NCBI GenBank assembly: GCA_001771545.1
Contig: MEUC01000039.1
Span: 1-34,492, forward strand
Length of the DNA: 34,492 nucleotides
Direction of reading: 5' to 3'
Source: a candidate division WOR-1 bacterium RIFOXYB2_FULL_42_35
GTDB taxonomy: Bacteria; Margulisbacteria; WOR-1; O2-12-FULL-45-9
The notes beneath the pieces are model-generated. The model saw only the letters and a list, made by a program, of their open reading frames with translations, ran no database searches and was not told the DNA's origin. Every line of letters starts with the position of its first letter. Position 1 is the first letter of the stretch. Made by a program: the position numbers and the translations under genes. Below, piece after piece: positions 32,382 through 34,492 of this stretch.

Positions 32382-32777
32382 TTAAAAAGGTAAATCCTCT
32401 GCCAGGCCCAAATCGTCTTCGGGTTCGTTATTCGTGGCTACTTGTACTGGCTGATGCTCTGCTTGTGACTGCGATTTTTCCATCATTTGGATGCTGCGTG
32501 CCACAACTTCTGTTGCCCAACGGCGCTGTCCAGCCTGATCTTCAAAAGAACGAACTTGAATCCGCCCCTCAACTAAAATCATTTGCCCTTTTTTGAGATA
32601 GTCACGGCAGATTTCAGCTTCTTTTCTCCAGGCAACGATGTCGATAAAATCCGTACCACCAAAAGGCCGATTCACCGCCAAGCTAAACTTTGCCATTAGC
32701 AAGCCTTCCATCGTGCTGCGGGCTTCTGGGTCGGCGGTAAGTCGTCCAACTAGAATAATCCGGTTAAGGTTAGCCAA
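32382..32777 (-). CDS. ssb: Single-stranded DNA-binding protein, first tandem copy
   Basis: SSB of 131 aa starting at TTG 32777 inside the rpsF end (8-bp overlap), with an AGGGGG stretch upstream. OB-fold motifs are NRIILVGRLTADPEARSTMEG, FIDIVAWRKEAEICRDYLKKG and EGRIQVRSFEDQAGQ. The linker is Gln/Ser-rich and the C-terminal tip ends LAEDLPF. It is clearly diverged from the copy at 31971-32378, so the duplication is old or one copy was acquired. Both keep functional tails. Confidence 0.93.
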   Translation of the reverse strand: MANLNRIILVGRLTADPEARSTMEGLLMAKFSLAVNRPFGGTDFIDIVAWRKEAEICRDYLKKGQMILVEGRIQVRSFEDQAGQRRWATEVVARSIQMMEKSQSQAEHQPVQVATNNEPEDDLGLAEDLPF

Positions 32778-33165
32778 TTGCTTCTTTCGCCCCCTCGTCT
32801 ACGCTTTTTATCTCGCCCACCACAACAGGCTGAATCTCTTCTTCTTTGGTCTCATCTTTTTTCTTTGCTTCCTTGCCAGCAAGAGAGAGTCCCCCACGGA
32901 GAATTTCTTCTGTCACCTTGATAGTTTTTTGCACTTCATTCGGAACAGAAGGGTCGGCCGTAAAAAATATTACTGCGAAATAAGCCTGAGTAGCTTTTTT
33001 AGGGGATCTCATGGTATAAGCAAGCCTCTTTAATCCAAGTTTATCTGTTTTGCTAATTTCCCCACCCAAAGATTTTATCTTGTCTTCTATTTTGGTAACT
33101 GCCGCAGCAGCTCTCTCGTCTCCTACGCCCGCATCAAGAATCAACATTAACTCATATGCCTTCAA
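32770..33165 (-). CDS. rpsF: 30S ribosomal protein S6
   Basis: S6 of 131 aa: KAYELMLILDAGVGDERAAAAVTKIEDKI, then DKLGLKRLAYTMRSPKKATQAYFAVIFF, typical of the S18-binding fold. A Lys/Glu-rich C-terminal extension follows. The start is TTG 33165, since AAGGAGG lies at 33180-33174; an in-frame ATG at 33186 would put that site inside the gene. First gene of rpsF-ssb-ssb-rpsR-rplI, with its own promoter and a leader of about 59 nt. Confidence 0.95.
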   Translation of the reverse strand: MKAYELMLILDAGVGDERAAAAVTKIEDKIKSLGGEISKTDKLGLKRLAYTMRSPKKATQAYFAVIFFTADPSVPNEVQKTIKVTEEILRGGLSLAGKEAKKKDETKEEEIQPVVVGEIKSVDEGAKEAIG

Positions 33166-33192
33166 GAAAAAAACCTCCTTGGTCAATATTCG

Positions 33193-33213
33193 CCCAATAC
33201 AACACGTACCGGG
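33193..33213 (-). promoter_or_regulatory. Hairpin in the rpsF leader
   Basis: On the minus strand an 8-bp stem including two G:U pairs (CCCGGTAC with GTATTGGG) closes a GTGTT loop. It sits between the promoter and the AAGGAGG site. Many bacteria carry an S6:S18-binding autoregulatory motif in this leader; this could be one, but I cannot match its consensus from memory. Confidence 0.4.
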
Positions 33214-33230
33214 GTTTAAGTCGAATAGAT

Positions 33231-33239
33231 ATTATAACA
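33231..33239 (-). promoter_or_regulatory. rpsF operon extended -10 promoter
   Basis: On the minus strand, TGT plus perfect TATAAT (33236-33231). A weak -35 TTGTTC (33260-33255) is 18 bp upstream. It produces a leader of about 59 nt with a Shine-Dalgarno site, unlike the leaderless units nearby. Confidence 0.7.
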
Positions 33240-33280
33240 TAAGCATGGGGGACAGAACAATAGCTATGGCCTAGTTTCCC

Positions 33281-34354
33281 TTAAACATTAAACCTAATCA
33301 GCACCACATCTCCATCTTCAACCACATATTCCCGGCCAACCAAGTGCAGTTGACCTGTTTCTTTTAATTTCTGGTAGCTTCCGGCAGCTTCTAAATCCTT
33401 AAAATGTGCCACCTCAGCAGCAATAAAGCCTTTTTGTATGTCAGAGTGAACCTTACCCGCAGCTTCGAAAACTGTTGAGCCAGATTTTAATGTCCAAGCG
33501 CGAGCTTCTTTGTTGTTGGCAGTAAAAAAAGAAATTAGACCTAAAAGCTTGTAGCTGGCACTAATAAATCTATTTAGACCTGTTTCTTTTTGTCCCGCTG
33601 ATTCAAGAAATTCTTTGGCCTCTTCTGGCTCCAAGTCTTTTAGTTCGGCTTCTAGCTTAGAACAAATAGCCACAACTTTTGATCCCTCTTTTTGAGCAAT
33701 TTGTTCAATGATAGCAACTTGATCTGTATTGCCAGACTCATCAACATTGGCAACATAAAGAATTGGTTTAGAAGTTAATAGGTTTAAATCCGGAACCTTT
33801 GCCTTCTCCTCACCTGTGCCTATGCCTTTGCCTTCGCCTAACAAGTTTCTATAAGTTTTCAACAGTCTCAATTCTTCCAGGGTCTTCTTCTCTCTTGCTT
33901 TTGCGACAATTTTAGTTTTCTCAAGGCGCTTTTCAACAACTGCCAGGTCGGCGAGAACCAATTCGGTTTGAATAATTTCAATATCTGCCTTAGGATCAAC
34001 CTGGCCAGAAACGTGGGTTACGTTATCATCGCTGAAACAGCGCACCACATGAACAAGGGCATCAACGTCTCTTATATTAGCCAAGAACTTATTGCCTAAG
34101 CCTTCCCCTTTATGCGCTCCCTTGACCAGGCCAGCAATATCGTGGAAATCTATAATAGTAGGGATGGCCTTGGGAGATCCCATGATTTTCTTGATTTCAG
34201 AAAGCCTGGGGTCTGGAACTTCAACCACGCCAATATTGGGATTAATAGTACAAAAGGGATAATTGGAAGCTTCTGCCTTAGCTGAAGAGAGGGCGTTAAA
34301 CAAAGTTGATTTGCCAACATTGGGCAGGCCGATAATTCCTAAAGAAAAACTCAT
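33281..34354 (-). CDS. ychF: YchF-type GTP/ATP-binding protein
   Basis: A 357-aa OBG-family P-loop protein. Motifs are LPNVGKSTLFNALS (G1), NYPFCTINPN (G2 region), DIAGLVKGAHKGEGLGNKFL (G3) and NVDE in place of NKxD, which gives YchF its ATP preference. The C-terminal TGS domain ends with YVVEDGDVVLIRFNV. It binds ribosomes and takes part in stress responses. ATG 34354 gives the standard MSFSLGIIGLP start, with TGC-TATAAT 9 nt upstream. A hexanucleotide tract (33798-33838) encodes Gly/Lys/Glu residues in the coiled-coil insertion. Confidence 0.96.
   Translation of the reverse strand: MSFSLGIIGLPNVGKSTLFNALSSAKAEASNYPFCTINPNIGVVEVPDPRLSEIKKIMGSPKAIPTIIDFHDIAGLVKGAHKGEGLGNKFLANIRDVDALVHVVRCFSDDNVTHVSGQVDPKADIEIIQTELVLADLAVVEKRLEKTKIVAKAREKKTLEELRLLKTYRNLLGEGKGIGTGEEKAKVPDLNLLTSKPILYVANVDESGNTDQVAIIEQIAQKEGSKVVAICSKLEAELKDLEPEEAKEFLESAGQKETGLNRFISASYKLLGLISFFTANNKEARAWTLKSGSTVFEAAGKVHSDIQKGFIAAEVAHFKDLEAAGSYQKLKETGQLHLVGREYVVEDGDVVLIRFNV
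33798..33838 (+). repeat. Hexanucleotide tract inside ychF
   Basis: Units on the plus strand include TTTGCC, TTCTCC, a 5-nt TCACC, TGTGCC, TATGCC, TTTGCC, TTCGCC. They encode a GEGKGIGTGEEK stretch. The family matches the tract at 22327-22356. Confidence 0.6.
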
Positions 34355-34363
34355 GGTTTGGCC

Positions 34364-34392
34364 ATTATAGCAAGGGCCTTGGCAACTGGCAA
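34364..34392 (-). promoter_or_regulatory. ychF promoter
   Basis: On the minus strand, TTGCCA (34392-34387), a 17-bp spacer, TGC plus TATAAT (34369-34364), then 9 nt to ATG 34354. The leader would be 2-3 nt. Confidence 0.75.
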
Positions 34393-34432
34393 TTTTATCA
34401 AAATATTTGTAACTATTTAGGTACCCCGCGTA

Positions 34433-34453
34433 GCAGCGCCTCTTAGGCGCTGC
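34433..34453. repeat. REP-like palindrome, copy 2
   Basis: A perfect 9-bp stem GCAGCGCCT/AGGCGCTGC with a CTT loop, preceded by GCGTAGC-type sequence. Same loop and flank as 17526-17546. It lies about 40 bp upstream of the ychF -35 box, in a gap of about 140 bp at the window edge where I see no gene. Confidence 0.65.
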
Positions 34454-34492
34454 GTTATTCTTTTGGCTCATTTTCCCCAAAATACACTTTGG

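Noticed and set aside
34355-34480. In-frame N-terminal extension of ychF
   Set aside because: It would contain the promoter and the palindrome; all YchF proteins start near MSFSLGIIGLP.
1-34492. tRNA, rRNA, CRISPR array, insertion sequence or prophage
   Set aside because: I looked for cloverleaf T-loop motifs, regular long repeats and transposase or integrase motifs and found none.

Overview
This is a compact bacterial chromosome segment with moderate-to-low GC, densely packed with housekeeping and amino-acid biosynthesis genes. I see no tRNA, rRNA, CRISPR array, transposase or prophage gene. The mix of proteins suggests an uncultivated candidate-phylum bacterium. It includes an archaeal-type ApgM, a short LeuD, a citrate-synthase-like DRE-TIM enzyme, zinc-type S18, tandem SSBs and several lineage-specific unknowns with disordered N-termini. 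The Margulisbacteria / WOR-1 (Saganbacteria) group is my best guess, at about 50 percent; it rests on gene style, not on a marker-gene search.

Layout. 111-6454 (+) holds a branched-chain amino acid block: two small unknown genes, ilvD, then ilvB-ilvN-ilvC. A frameshifted minus-strand gene (2311-3170) sits between ilvD and ilvB. 6459-8909 (-) is a large helical-repeat protein of unknown role. 9005-10756 (+) carries a small membrane protein and a TrmA/RlmD-type methyltransferase. 10737-13303 (-) is an aromatic amino acid operon, tyrA-aroA-ybgC. 13375-14106 (+) is an unknown gene. 14092-17401 (-) is an operon: citrate/homocitrate-synthase-like enzyme, purE, cvpA, apgM. 17604-24064 (+) holds aroE, a reduced GspE/PilB ATPase, plsC, leuD, mgtC, a tandem pair of YugP-like zinc peptidases (the first with a destroyed active site), miaA and a 38-residue basic peptide. 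A Cys/Gly-rich gene (19466-19786) lies on the minus strand inside this stretch. 24061-28667 (-) is ctpA, PGI/PMI, sugar nucleotidyltransferase, hisD. 28721-31127 (-) holds an EnvC-like M23 peptidase and a shortened uvrC. 31204-33165 (-) is the rpsF-ssb-ssb-rpsR-rplI operon, and 33281-34354 (-) is ychF.

Two genome-wide habits stand out. First, many transcription units start with an extended -10 box (TGn plus a TATAAT-like hexamer) only 6-10 nt before the start codon, with no Shine-Dalgarno sequence. These mRNAs should be leaderless or nearly so, whereas many genes inside operons and a few promoter-proximal ones have AAGGAGG-type sites. Second, short tandem heptanucleotide tracts (often five units, 35 bp) and hexanucleotide tracts are scattered through variable loops of conserved genes and in one intergenic spacer, alongside at least two related palindromes. 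Convergent genes abut or overlap by up to 20 bp, leaving no room for ordinary intrinsic terminators.
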